Notes under the pieces: generated by a model
What the model saw: the letters and a program-made list of their open reading frames with translations, nothing else
The model's database searches: none
What the model was told of the DNA's origin: nothing
Made by a program: the position numbers and the translations under genes
Origin: Dehalococcoidia bacterium
GTDB lineage: Bacteria > Chloroflexota > Dehalococcoidia > Lucifugimonadales > VXLM01
Reading direction: 5' to 3'
DNA length: 45,185 nt
NCBI GenBank assembly: GCA_009841605.1
Contig: VXLM01000111.1
Location: 1 to 45,185 of the forward strand
Part shown: positions 32,855 through 40,723 of the stretch, piece after piece
How positions within the stretch are numbered: the first letter of the stretch is position 1
How the letters are laid out: every line of letters starts with the position of its first letter

Positions 32855-34357
32855 CTAAACACGCGCCGCTTCCAGGTGCTTCGCCATTTCTGTCCAGCGC
32901 TGATAGTGATCGTCATACTCCGCCGAATCAAGAGGACTCGGCTCCAATGTACTCGTCACCGCACTCGCCCCCGCCAAATCGAGGAGCGATTCATGGCCGT
33001 CCAATGCCGACTTCGCCGTGACGTACGCCCCTGCCGCCGTGACGTTCGGCGCCGAGGCCACCTCAACCGAACGTCCCAGCACGTTCGGCAGCATCTCCAC
33101 CCACGACGACGTGGCAATCATACCGCCTCCGACCGCTACTTTGGACGTGGAAACGCCGCTCACGCACTCCAACTGCTCAAGATTCGACCGCACCGCAAAC
33201 GCTATCGACTCCAGCGCCGCCCTCGTGAGATGTCCCCTTCCGACCTCACTGAACGTCAATGGCGCCGGGAAAATAAAGCCTCCGGCCCGCAGACCGACTT
33301 TGCTCATGTCCATCCGAGACGTCCCCAGGAATGCCATGACGCCCTCCGATCCCGCCGGGATGTCGCCGGCAGCCGAGTCCATGGCCTCAAACGGCCCGGT
33401 CTCTCCCGCCCACATCGTATCGGCAAGCCAGCGGTACGAGTTCCCCGCATCGCCGCATGTACTCTCGAGGCTCCACAGCCCCTCATCTACGTGACAGCCC
33501 GTCCAAATACGTCGTTCCGCATCGTACACGGGCGTGTCGGTGACCGTAAGCAGCGGTACGCTCCATCCCGCAACGACCCCTACCTCTTCCACGCGGCTCA
33601 CTCCGAGTCCAAGAAGCCCGCACTGCGTATCCGCACCCGATACGACGACCGGAACACCCCCCGGAAGCCCGATGACAGCCCCGACTTCTCGTCGAACACT
33701 CCCGATTGCCGTTCCCGCCTTCTCGATGGGAACGCCGAAAGGAGTCCGGACCCCAAGTTCCTCAAATAGCTCCTCACACCATCGCCGCTCACGAATGTCG
33801 AGCAGCCCCGCCTCAGCTGCCAGTGTTGCCTCGCTGACAAGTTCCCCCGACAGCTTCCACCGCAGCCAGTCCGCCAGCGTGGCCACCCGCTCGATCCTGT
33901 CGTAGATATTCGGCCTGTGCTGTTTGAACCAGCGCAGCTTCGCAAAGGTGAACAAGAAGGACGGCAGCCTGCCCGTCACCTCGAAGACGCGCTCACCCAT
34001 AGCCTCGTCAATGGCCGCGCCCTCGAACACCGCCCGAAGATCTGTATTCGGCCCCGCGTACAGAACATGACCATCGTCATCGAGAAACACCACGCCCTGC
34101 CGCTGACTCGTAACCGTGATGGCTGCTATCCGGTGAGCATCAACTTTGACGTCGCCGACACACTCCGCGATCATCCGTGCCGTCGATTCCCAAACGGCGT
34201 CCGCATCCAGCTCCCGCACATACGGCGATAGCTCCCCGGTCTCGACATAGCTCCAAGGAGCCGACCGCTCTGCTGCCACATCGCCATTCGACTCGAACAC
34301 GAGGCAACGAATCCGTGTCGAGCCCGCGTCTACGACGATTATGTACCTGTCGCTCAC
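32855..34357 (-). CDS. FGGY-family carbohydrate kinase
   Basis: This 500-residue sugar kinase opens with IIVVDAGSTRIRCLVFESNG (ATP phosphate-1 motif) and continues with AITVTSQRQGVVFLDDDG, PNTDLRA and SGADTQCGLLGLGV. The C-terminal FGGY signature region includes LTRAALESIAFAVRSNLEQL and KVAVGGGMIATSSWVEMLPN. It should phosphorylate a pentose, hexose or sugar acid. GTG 34357 is preferred: it overlaps the previous stop as GTGA and has GGGAAG upstream; a TTG at 34369 is the alternative. It sits between the dehydrogenase and the aldolase in the operon. Confidence 0.9.
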   Translation of the reverse strand: MSDRYIIVVDAGSTRIRCLVFESNGDVAAERSAPWSYVETGELSPYVRELDADAVWESTARMIAECVGDVKVDAHRIAAITVTSQRQGVVFLDDDGHVLYAGPNTDLRAVFEGAAIDEAMGERVFEVTGRLPSFLFTFAKLRWFKQHRPNIYDRIERVATLADWLRWKLSGELVSEATLAAEAGLLDIRERRWCEELFEELGVRTPFGVPIEKAGTAIGSVRREVGAVIGLPGGVPVVVSGADTQCGLLGLGVSRVEEVGVVAGWSVPLLTVTDTPVYDAERRIWTGCHVDEGLWSLESTCGDAGNSYRWLADTMWAGETGPFEAMDSAAGDIPAGSEGVMAFLGTSRMDMSKVGLRAGGFIFPAPLTFSEVGRGHLTRAALESIAFAVRSNLEQLECVSGVSTSKVAVGGGMIATSSWVEMLPNVLGRSVEVASAPNVTAAGAYVTAKSALDGHESLLDLAGASAVTSTLEPSPLDSAEYDDHYQRWTEMAKHLEAARV

Positions 34358-35358
34358 TGTACTTCCCAAACGCCGGGGTTCACGAGATTCAACGGCCTTT
34401 CGCCGTCCAGAAATCGAAGAATGTCCTCTACCATCATCCCGGAGTACCGCTCGATCGTCTCCTCGGTCGCGCCCCCCACGTGCGGCGTCAGAATCACGTT
34501 GTCCAGCCCCAGCAGCGGATGATCGGGAGCAATAGGATGAGTCTCGAAAACATCGAGGGCTGCCCCCGCAATCGCCCTGCTTTCGAGCGCGTCGACTAGG
34601 CCGCCCCTGTCCACGATTCTCGCATCAGAGAGGTTCACTAAGTATGCCTCTGGTTTCATCAGCGACAGCCTGCGCGAGTCGATCAGCCCCTCGGTCTCGC
34701 CCGTCAGCGGCGCGTGAATCGTCACGAAGTCAGAGTCTGTCAGCACCTCGTTCAGGTCCTTCAGACAGACGCCTGAAGGTGGAACGTCTGCGTAAGGATC
34801 GAACGCTATGCAATTCATGCCGATCGCCCCCGCCATCTCCGCCAATCGTCGACCGATAGCGCCCAGTCCTACGATGCCCAGCGTTCTGCCCCCAAGCTCC
34901 ACGCCCCGCAACTCGGCATACGCCCCGACGGGATTGAGCCATCGCCCGCCCGTGACATAGCTATGCCCTTCCGGGATGCGCCTCGCTAGGGAAAGCATCA
35001 ACCCCAGCGCGTGCTCCGCCACAGCCTGTGCGTTCCGACCCGGCGTGTTGACCACCGCAACTCCGTTCGCCGTCGCCGCCTCGATATCGACGTGACTTGT
35101 CGCTGCACGGCAGATCCCCACGAACTTGAGACTCGGAACCGCCTCGAACACCTCCTCGAACACGAAGTCCAGCTCCACCACCAGCACCGAGGCCCTCAGA
35201 CCGTTCAGCCTCGCCGCAAGCTCGTTCGGGTCGTGCATCCGCCGCGAGTCCATCCAACTCTCATACTCGACATAAAGCCTTGCACGCAGCCGTCGCAGTT
35301 CGCTCTCCACAAACGGCGCGAGGATCAGCCCTCGGGAGTTGTCTACTCTGTACTTCAA
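34354..35358 (-). CDS. D-isomer-specific 2-hydroxyacid dehydrogenase
   Basis: This 334-residue NAD(P)-dependent enzyme has the usual two-domain layout. AVVNTPGRNAQAVAEHALGL precedes the nucleotide fold, GIVGLGAIGRRL is the dinucleotide motif, and FDPYAD follows. The catalytic residues are in NLSDARIVDRGGL (Arg), AALDVFETHP (Glu) and LTPHVGGATEET (His). The family reduces or oxidises 2-hydroxyacids such as glycerate, phosphoglycerate or erythronate phosphate. The start is TTG at 35358. It is the first gene of a tightly packed minus-strand operon and overlaps the kinase by four bases. Confidence 0.9.
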   Translation of the reverse strand: MKYRVDNSRGLILAPFVESELRRLRARLYVEYESWMDSRRMHDPNELAARLNGLRASVLVVELDFVFEEVFEAVPSLKFVGICRAATSHVDIEAATANGVAVVNTPGRNAQAVAEHALGLMLSLARRIPEGHSYVTGGRWLNPVGAYAELRGVELGGRTLGIVGLGAIGRRLAEMAGAIGMNCIAFDPYADVPPSGVCLKDLNEVLTDSDFVTIHAPLTGETEGLIDSRRLSLMKPEAYLVNLSDARIVDRGGLVDALESRAIAGAALDVFETHPIAPDHPLLGLDNVILTPHVGGATEETIERYSGMMVEDILRFLDGERPLNLVNPGVWEVQ

Positions 35359-35398
35359 AGACTCAAGACCTCGAATAGTGACAGGTTCTTCCTCTTAA

Positions 35399-35413
35399 TA
35401 TCTGTAGATACAG
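35399..35413. promoter_or_regulatory. nested palindromes upstream of the five-gene operon
   Basis: The sequence TATCTGTAGATACAG holds two overlapping perfect inverted repeats: TATCT-GT-AGATA (35399-35410) and CTGTA-GA-TACAG (35402-35413). It lies about 40 bases before the TTG start of the dehydrogenase gene, next to a TTGACC on the minus strand (35418-35413). This is the arrangement expected of an operator for a catabolic operon; no -10 box at proper spacing was found. Confidence 0.4.
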
Positions 35414-35518
35414 GTCAACCGGTTCACCCATTCTTCCCTAATCACCCACCACCTCAATCCGGTTCCATACCGCCCGCCCGTGTTCACGCATACCCATGGT
35501 CAACGGGTGGGGACTCCG

Positions 35519-36811
35519 CTACTTGTACGTCCACAGGTCGAAGTTCAGGTTCACTCCGGTGCCGTCCGAGTCCACGAGCCGTGATTCAAAGTCAGGGAAC
35601 GTGAACCCTGCTATCTGACTCTCGCCTGTGACAAGCTGAGGTCTCCCCTCCGCGTCCGCGTCGAAGATCAACGTGTCCGTACCGCTCCCGCTGAGAAGGG
35701 GCAGCCCCCATCCTCCCGTCGACGGTTCCAACACATACAACTCGACCGTGCCCTGGACTTGGACGGGCCTATCGAACACCACTTCCACGTTGCCGTCGTC
35801 GTTCTTTGTCAGGCCCACGACCGTGGCAACCCCCGGAGGTACCGATTGCATCAACTCATCGGGAAGGGCCATATAATCTGCCGGAGGCTCTATCTCAAAC
35901 TCCTCGTTATAGCCGCTGTAGCTCATGCTCACAAAATCCAACGGCTTATCCCCCAAGCCTTCCAGCGAGACCTTGACATCCCTTGTTAGGAAATCATCGA
36001 CGCCCACTATCCAGGTCAGAATCCCGCCTGGAAGACCGATACCGGCCATTCCGCTTTGCGGATCCATCTGTTCAGATACTATCGTGTACCCCTTGGTCCC
36101 ATCTTCGAGTTCCACGATTTCGCCGAGTTCCGCATCCGGGTCGTTCGGTATCTGAAACATTCCGACCATCTGTATCGAGCCCAGGAAGTCCGCGTCTTGG
36201 GGAACTCCCTTGAACCATTGTCCCGACTCAGGGTCTTGAACATAAGCGTCCTGTCCCACCATCACCGCGTTTATCTCGATCTTCTCCCCGTCGGCCTCCA
36301 TCGAGATGGTGAATAGGAGCTTGTCGGGCGCGACGATCACGCCGCTCAACTGCATAGCTCCTTCCCCGGCGTCTGCTCCATCAACCGGAAACAGCGCCAG
36401 CAGATCGACCTTCCCTTCGAAGGAAAAGCTCTCGACCTGCTGTATGGCCTGTAACCCGCAGGATAGGATCGTAGCCGCATTGTCGAGCACACCGCCCGGC
36501 AAACAGTCCTGGGATAGTTTGATGTCACTGCCCAGCAACGCGGTAGGCTCCGGCACGGCCGTTGCTGTGGGGGATGGAGACGGTGTTGCCGTAGGCACTG
36601 CGGTGGGCTCCGGCGTCGGGATAGTGGTCGCCGTTGGCTCCGGCATCGCAGTAGGTTCCGCCGTCGGCTCGGTGGTCGGCACGGAGGTCGGCTCGACTGC
36701 AGGAGCAGTCTCAGCAGCCTCGGGCTGCGTAGTCGTCGAGTCGTCGCCGCATGCGAGGAGCCCGACATAGACCAGCGCTATCGCGATAACCGGAAGAAAT
36801 CCTTTCCTCAT
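35519..36811 (-). CDS. lipoprotein with PE-rich stalk and LppX/LprG-like domain
   Basis: This 430-residue protein starts at ATG 36811, nine bases after GAGAGGAG. The signal peptide ends in lipobox GLLAC (Cys near 21). A long Pro/Glu/Thr/Ala stalk (about residues 30-85, many EPTA units) precedes a domain starting at about residue 115: SFSFEGKVDLLALFPVDGAD, AMQLSGVIVAPDKLLFTISM, VMVGQDAYVQDPESGQWFKG. That pattern fits the LppX/LprG/LolA-like half-barrel that binds lipids or reports membrane state. The C-terminal third looks like an Ig-like domain (VVFDRPVQVQGTVELYVLEP). Function is unknown; lipid binding is an inference. Confidence 0.72.
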   Translation of the reverse strand: MRKGFLPVIAIALVYVGLLACGDDSTTTQPEAAETAPAVEPTSVPTTEPTAEPTAMPEPTATTIPTPEPTAVPTATPSPSPTATAVPEPTALLGSDIKLSQDCLPGGVLDNAATILSCGLQAIQQVESFSFEGKVDLLALFPVDGADAGEGAMQLSGVIVAPDKLLFTISMEADGEKIEINAVMVGQDAYVQDPESGQWFKGVPQDADFLGSIQMVGMFQIPNDPDAELGEIVELEDGTKGYTIVSEQMDPQSGMAGIGLPGGILTWIVGVDDFLTRDVKVSLEGLGDKPLDFVSMSYSGYNEEFEIEPPADYMALPDELMQSVPPGVATVVGLTKNDDGNVEVVFDRPVQVQGTVELYVLEPSTGGWGLPLLSGSGTDTLIFDADAEGRPQLVTGESQIAGFTFPDFESRLVDSDGTGVNLNFDLWTYK

Positions 36812-36847
36812 GTCAGACACTCCTCTCAAATAGCTACACCGTCTCAT

Positions 36848-37077
36848 TTGATTAAATGCGCGATCTCTATTTGGTTCTACAACGACAGAGGTCTCCTTTT
36901 CGTTCTTAATGGCCCGTTGGAAACTATCTCAAAATACGCATCGACGAGTGTGCTCCACACAGGATCTGAGAGAAAAACACGTTCGCCCTGAGCCTGTCGA
37001 AGGGTGATTCTCTGCCAACGGCTCAGTCTTGGGATAGCTTCGAAAGTCCCGCCCGCCCCTATAGAACTCACCGCAAC
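36848..37077. other. intergenic stretch with one dispersed repeat
   Basis: Between the lipoprotein gene and the YdeI-family gene I see no reading frame with a product. The stretch contains the dispersed repeat listed at 36980-37006. Confidence 0.4.
36980..37006. repeat. dispersed repeat (CCCTGAGCCTGTCGAAGGG type), copy 1
   Basis: CGTTCGCCCTGAGCCTGTCG continues with AAGGGTG. The same sequence with two changes occurs at 42144-42170. CCCT and AGGG at either end form a short inverted repeat. Sequences of this form are known as short interspersed repeats in many environmental bacterial genomes. Confidence 0.75.
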
Positions 37078-37713
37078 CTAGCCCGACCGTCGTGTCGGTC
37101 CCTTGTCGCGTCCCGCCGGATGATTCGCCATCCGGTTCTCCGCCGCCATCCCCACCGTCTTCTCGATCCGCGTGGCCCTCGTCTCCAGCCTCCGCGCTGA
37201 CTTTATCCACCAGAGGATGTTCTTCTTCGACGAATCGGGAAAGCCCTTAAAATAGTTACCGGCTGTGGCATTCTCCCCCAAAGCCGACGCCAAATCCGAC
37301 GGTATCACCAGGTCCTCGATCTCGTCGTAGATGTTCCACGATCCATCCGCCTTCGCCCCATCAACCAGCCTCATGCCTGACGCCGTCATCCGTCCCTCAT
37401 CCACCAGCCGCGCGACCTTCTCCTTGTTGATCCGCGACCACGGACTCTTGGGGTTCCTCGGCGTGAACAAACGCATCGCGCGCTCTTCGTCCAGCCTGTT
37501 TATCTTCGAGTCCACCCACCCATAGCACAGCGCCTCGTCCACCGCGTCCATGAACGGCACGAACGGCTTCCCTGTCGCCTTTTTCCACGACACCAGCCAC
37601 ACTCCGTTCGACTCCTCGTGGTTCCCCTCCAGCCACCCACGCCACTCGTCCTGCGTCTCCACCAGCAATAGAGGCTTCCCGTCCTTCGGATGCGTCCCAA
37701 TCTCGCCGATCAT
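37078..37713 (-). CDS. YdeI/OmpD-associated family protein
   Basis: This 211-residue protein is typical of the YdeI family: the opening PLLLVETQDEWRGWLEGNHE, GVWLVSWKKATGKPFVPFMD and AVDEALCYGWVDSKINRLDE. It continues with MRLFTPRNPKSPWSRINKEK, and a C-terminal ALGENATAGNYFKGFPDSSK with a helical, basic tail (ARRLETRATRIEKTV). The family's biochemical role is not established; some members are linked to peptide or envelope stress. No signal peptide is present, so it is cytoplasmic. It is preceded by a CTCTG-type repeat. Confidence 0.85.
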   Translation of the reverse strand: MIGEIGTHPKDGKPLLLVETQDEWRGWLEGNHEESNGVWLVSWKKATGKPFVPFMDAVDEALCYGWVDSKINRLDEERAMRLFTPRNPKSPWSRINKEKVARLVDEGRMTASGMRLVDGAKADGSWNIYDEIEDLVIPSDLASALGENATAGNYFKGFPDSSKKNILWWIKSARRLETRATRIEKTVGMAAENRMANHPAGRDKGPTRRSG

Positions 37714-37750
37714 GCGCTGCTCTCGCCTCTCTGTTCAAACTCCGACACGC

Positions 37751-37784
37751 TCTATCTCTCTCTGTCCTCCGCGCTCTCTGCACT
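37751..37784. repeat. CTCTGCGnnCTCTGCGGTGAAT-type dispersed repeat, copy 1
   Basis: The stretch containing ctgtcctccgcgctctctgc followed by actaaatc resembles those at 38285-38313 and 42236-42264. All lie between minus-strand genes. Similar CTCTGCGTTCTCTGCGGTGAA repeats are widespread in bacterial and archaeal genomes. Confidence 0.5.
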
Positions 37785-37790
37785 AAATCC

Positions 37791-38252
37791 CTACGCCTCA
37801 GCAGCCCGCCGCAACGCCGCGATGTCGATCTTCTGCATCGTAAGCAGCACTTCCATCACGGCCTCAGGGTTCCCCTCCATGATCTCGTTCAATGCAGCGG
37901 GCACCACCTGCCATGACACTCCAAACTTGTCCTCCAACCATCCGCACTGGCTCTTCGTACCATCCTCAGAGAGCTTCTCCCAGTAGTAGTCAATCTCCTC
38001 CTGCGAGTCACACGCAACGACGAACGAGATCGCCGGTGTAATCTTGAACATCGGCCCGCCGTCCACGGCCCCGAACTTCAAACCCTCGATCTCGAACTCC
38101 ACGGTCGCGTTGTTCTCAGCGGGGCCTGCCGTAATCCTCTCAACCTTAAGCAGCCTCGAATTCGGGAAAACCGAGACATAGAACTTCGCCGCTTCTTTCG
38201 ACTGCCCGTCAAACCAGAGAAAAGGACTAATCTTGTTGGCTTGTATGTTCAT
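37791..38252 (-). CDS. PhnB-like VOC-family protein
   Basis: This 153-residue protein has the pattern of the PhnB/3-demethylubiquinone methyltransferase-like branch of the VOC superfamily: KISPFLWFDGQSKEAAKFYV, SVFPNSRLL, FEIEGLKFGAVDGGPMFKIT, SFVVACDSQEEIDYYWEKLS, and QCGWLEDKFGVSWQVVPAAL. The last segment is the branch hallmark. Its C-terminus (EAVMEVLLTMQKIDIAALRR) is also usual for the branch. The enzymatic role of most members is unknown, and several positions of the metal site are not conserved in the branch. It is a separate gene from the VOC protein at 9245. Confidence 0.88.
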   Translation of the reverse strand: MNIQANKISPFLWFDGQSKEAAKFYVSVFPNSRLLKVERITAGPAENNATVEFEIEGLKFGAVDGGPMFKITPAISFVVACDSQEEIDYYWEKLSEDGTKSQCGWLEDKFGVSWQVVPAALNEIMEGNPEAVMEVLLTMQKIDIAALRRAAEA

Positions 38253-38284
38253 CCTGAATCCCCCTCGCTTTCATGTACTTATAC

Positions 38285-38313
38285 AACGCCACTCTGCGCC
38301 CTCTACGGTGAAT
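38285..38313. repeat. CTCTGCGnnCTCTGCGGTGAAT-type dispersed repeat, copy 2
   Basis: The segment cactctgcgccctctacggt plus gaatcctc matches the copy at 42236-42264 over most of its length and sits between the HAD gene end and the PhnB-like gene start. Confidence 0.6.
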
Positions 38314-38315
38314 CC

Positions 38316-39008
38316 TCACACCGCACACGCCATCCTAGCCAGCGCCCACAGACCAGGCACCTCGACGTCCGGCACCGCATCACTCCGGCGCGTCCCGCCT
38401 CCACGATCAGCCCGGTTCACCCACACGCTCGCGATCCCCAGCCGGTTCGCAGGCCCGATGTCATGATACCGACTCTCCGCCACGTGCAGCCAACGCTCCG
38501 TCTCGATCCCCATCCGCTCCTTCGCGACCTCGAAGTTCCGCATGTCCGGCTTATAGCTCCCGACCTGCTCCGCCGTCACGACCGCATCGAACTCCACCTC
38601 CAGCGCCTCAGCCGTCCCTGCGAAAAGATCGTCGTCCACATTCGAGATCACCGCCAGCCTGTACCGCTCCTTCAGCACCCGTAAAGCCTCCACCGTATCT
38701 GGGAACACCGGCCAGTCTGGCAGGGTATCTGCCAGACACCCCAACTCCGACTCACTCAACTCAATTCTCAACTCACGCCCGATCAGCTCCATCACCCGCC
38801 GCAACACCTTGCGATACTTCAAGAAACCCTCCGACACCTGCACCCTCGGCTCCACATCCGCGAACAGCCTTAGGATCTTCCCCCTCGACATCCTCACCCC
38901 ATGCGACTCCAACACCTCATCCACCGCTCCCGAAATCCCCGTCTCCCAGTCCACCAACGTCCCATAGCAATCAAAGCTCACCCACTGAAAGCGATTGAAA
39001 TCGAGCAT
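38316..39008 (-). CDS. HAD-superfamily hydrolase, haloacid dehalogenase type II-like
   Basis: This 230-residue protein starts at ATG 39008. Motif I is WVSFDCYGTLVDWE (nucleophile Asp near residue 10), motif II is LAVISNVDDDLF, motif III is SYKPDMRNF (Lys) and motif IV is LHVAESRYHDIGPANRLG. A helical cap follows motif I, as in type-II L-2-haloacid dehalogenases and related phosphatases. The motif FDCYGTLVDWE is common in the dehalogenase-annotated subgroup, but dehalogenase activity cannot be assumed; a small-molecule phosphatase is equally likely. Confidence 0.85.
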   Translation of the reverse strand: MLDFNRFQWVSFDCYGTLVDWETGISGAVDEVLESHGVRMSRGKILRLFADVEPRVQVSEGFLKYRKVLRRVMELIGRELRIELSESELGCLADTLPDWPVFPDTVEALRVLKERYRLAVISNVDDDLFAGTAEALEVEFDAVVTAEQVGSYKPDMRNFEVAKERMGIETERWLHVAESRYHDIGPANRLGIASVWVNRADRGGGTRRSDAVPDVEVPGLWALARMACAV

Positions 39009-39112
39009 GTTTTCTCTCACGTCGAGCAATCTACTAGGCCCAAGGCCACAGTACCACAATTTCACATCCTGACCAAAATAAAGGAATCAGAACTACTGCA
39101 ACACCTTCGTGG

Positions 39113-39118
39113 TATAAT
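39113..39118 (+). promoter_or_regulatory. extended -10 promoter of the trypsin-like gene
   Basis: A perfect TATAAT is preceded by TGG (TGGTATAAT), an extended -10 that can work without a good -35; none is visible at 17 bases. It lies about 65 bases before the ATG, between the divergent HAD and peptidase genes. Confidence 0.55.
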
Positions 39119-39182
39119 ATCGGCGCAGTCGGTGTTAGCTTACACCAATATGTAGCAACAAGAACAGATTCCTAAGGAGTAA

Positions 39183-40040
39183 ATGGTGGCCCTAATACCT
39201 CCCGCTTTTCTTAACACTGTAGTCGCCTTGGGCAATCCGTCACAAGATGGAAATACTAGCTACAATGCAACTGGCTTCATATACGGATATCATACTGGAA
39301 ATTCAGATGAAGAAGGAAAAAAACTATATCGGCTCTTCTTAGTAACTAATCGGCATGTCTTTCAGCGTGCATATGAGCATGGCAAAGTTTTGCACGCTAG
39401 ATTCAATAAACTAATGGAGAGCGGCTCCAATACATACACAGTAAACTTTGAGGACGCAAATTGGATTGTCCATCCGAATCCGGAAGCAGATGTTGCGGTT
39501 ATGCCAGTTAATTCCAATCGACTAAGAGCTGATGGTATTGAATTTCAATGTTTCCAAGGGAATGATCATGTATTGACTCTTGAACAAGCTCGTGAAAGCG
39601 AAATTAGTGAAGGGGATGGAATATTCGTTTTGGGTTTTCCATTGGGGCAAGCGGGAGAAGAAAGGAACTACGCAATCGTGCGGCAGGGGATCATTGCGAG
39701 GGCACAGGATTGGTTGAAAGGGAATTCACAAACATTCTTAATTGACGCCTCCATTTTTCCGGGTAATAGCGGAGGACCGGTTCTTACTAAGCCGGATTCT
39801 ATTGCGATTCAAGGGACAAAGGCAAACCATCGTTGTGGGTTAATTGGTATGGTCTCTTCCTACCTTCCGTACCAGGAAGTTGCAGTGAGCCAACAGACTG
39901 GACGGCCGAGAATGATATTCGAGGAAAACTCAGGTCTCGGCGTTGTCGTACCTCACGACGTTATACAGGAGGCTGTTTTGGCCGCCGTCCAGGAGTTGAT
40001 ACCTGCGCCACAAACTAATTCCGGTCCTGAAGTGAATTGA
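39183..40040 (+). CDS. trypsin-like serine peptidase without signal peptide
   Basis: This 285-residue protein has the trypsin-fold catalytic triad in order: His in FLVTNRHVFQ, Asp in PEADVAVMPV, and Ser in FPGNSGGPVL. An ILGFPLG-like strand (GIFVLGFPLGQAGEE) is typical of HtrA-like bacterial peptidases. No signal peptide, membrane helix or PDZ domain is seen, so it is probably cytoplasmic. ATG 39183 follows AAGGAG. The gene and its flanks (about 39060-40060) are clearly richer in A+T than all neighbours, with many AAT/ATT/TTA codons, which points to horizontal acquisition. Its biological target is unknown. Confidence 0.85.
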   Translation: MVALIPPAFLNTVVALGNPSQDGNTSYNATGFIYGYHTGNSDEEGKKLYRLFLVTNRHVFQRAYEHGKVLHARFNKLMESGSNTYTVNFEDANWIVHPNPEADVAVMPVNSNRLRADGIEFQCFQGNDHVLTLEQARESEISEGDGIFVLGFPLGQAGEERNYAIVRQGIIARAQDWLKGNSQTFLIDASIFPGNSGGPVLTKPDSIAIQGTKANHRCGLIGMVSSYLPYQEVAVSQQTGRPRMIFEENSGLGVVVPHDVIQEAVLAAVQELIPAPQTNSGPEVN

Positions 40041-40120
40041 GGGTGGGTTCGCAATGCCCATTTGTACTTAAGGCGACTTTGATGCTGCACCTTCGTCTTG
40101 CTGTCTTTTGAGTTAACCCC

Positions 40121-40708
40121 CTACTCCCCCGCCCGCCGCGCCGTCTCCACCACCCGCTGCACCGTCGTGACAACCGTCAGCGCCGCGATGACGCCCAGCA
40201 CGATCAGCACCGCTGACTCCCACCACTGGCCCACGATGATCCCGACTCCCAGCGACGCCACCCGTTCCGGCCGCTGCATCAGCCCGCCCTTGCACTCGAT
40301 GCCAAGTCCCTCGGCGCGTGCCCGCACGTAGCTCACCAACGTCGACCCCACGATCGACACGTACACCAGCACGGCCCCTAGCTGCTCGCCGTCATCCAGG
40401 TAGAACCACAGCAGCCCGAGCAGCACGACAGCTTCCGACACGCGGTCCATCACCGAGTCGAAGAAGGCCCCGAACTTCGTCGCCCGGTCCGTCATTCGCG
40501 CGACCGCCCCGTCGAACATGTCGAATATGCCGGCGATCAGCATGACGATCCCGCCTATCGCCAGCAGCCCTTGAGAGATCAGCGCCGCCGCGACACACGC
40601 GATCAGGACGCCGATGACCGTCAGGCCGCTCGGCGAAAAGCCCAGCTTCACCAGGACACGCGCGATGCCGTCGACGATGGGAGAGAGAAGATTTCGTAGT
40701 CGGTGCAT
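40121..40708 (-). CDS. pgsA: CDP-alcohol phosphatidyltransferase (probable phosphatidylinositol-phosphate synthase)
   Basis: This 195-residue membrane protein has several hydrophobic segments and a perfect CDP-alcohol phosphatidyltransferase signature, DG-x2-AR-x8-G-x3-D-x3-D, in FDGAVARMTDRATKFGAFFD and the following SVMD. These enzymes join CDP-diacylglycerol to an alcohol such as glycerol 3-phosphate or inositol phosphate. Neighbouring PimA-like and inositol-phosphate synthase genes make inositol 1-phosphate the most likely acceptor, as in actinobacterial PgsA (phosphatidylinositol-phosphate synthase). That substrate call is contextual. It starts 15 bases after the stop of the glycosyltransferase gene. 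Confidence 0.85.
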   Translation of the reverse strand: MHRLRNLLSPIVDGIARVLVKLGFSPSGLTVIGVLIACVAAALISQGLLAIGGIVMLIAGIFDMFDGAVARMTDRATKFGAFFDSVMDRVSEAVVLLGLLWFYLDDGEQLGAVLVYVSIVGSTLVSYVRARAEGLGIECKGGLMQRPERVASLGVGIIVGQWWESAVLIVLGVIAALTVVTTVQRVVETARRAGE

Positions 40709-40723
40709 GGATGGGGTAGGGGA

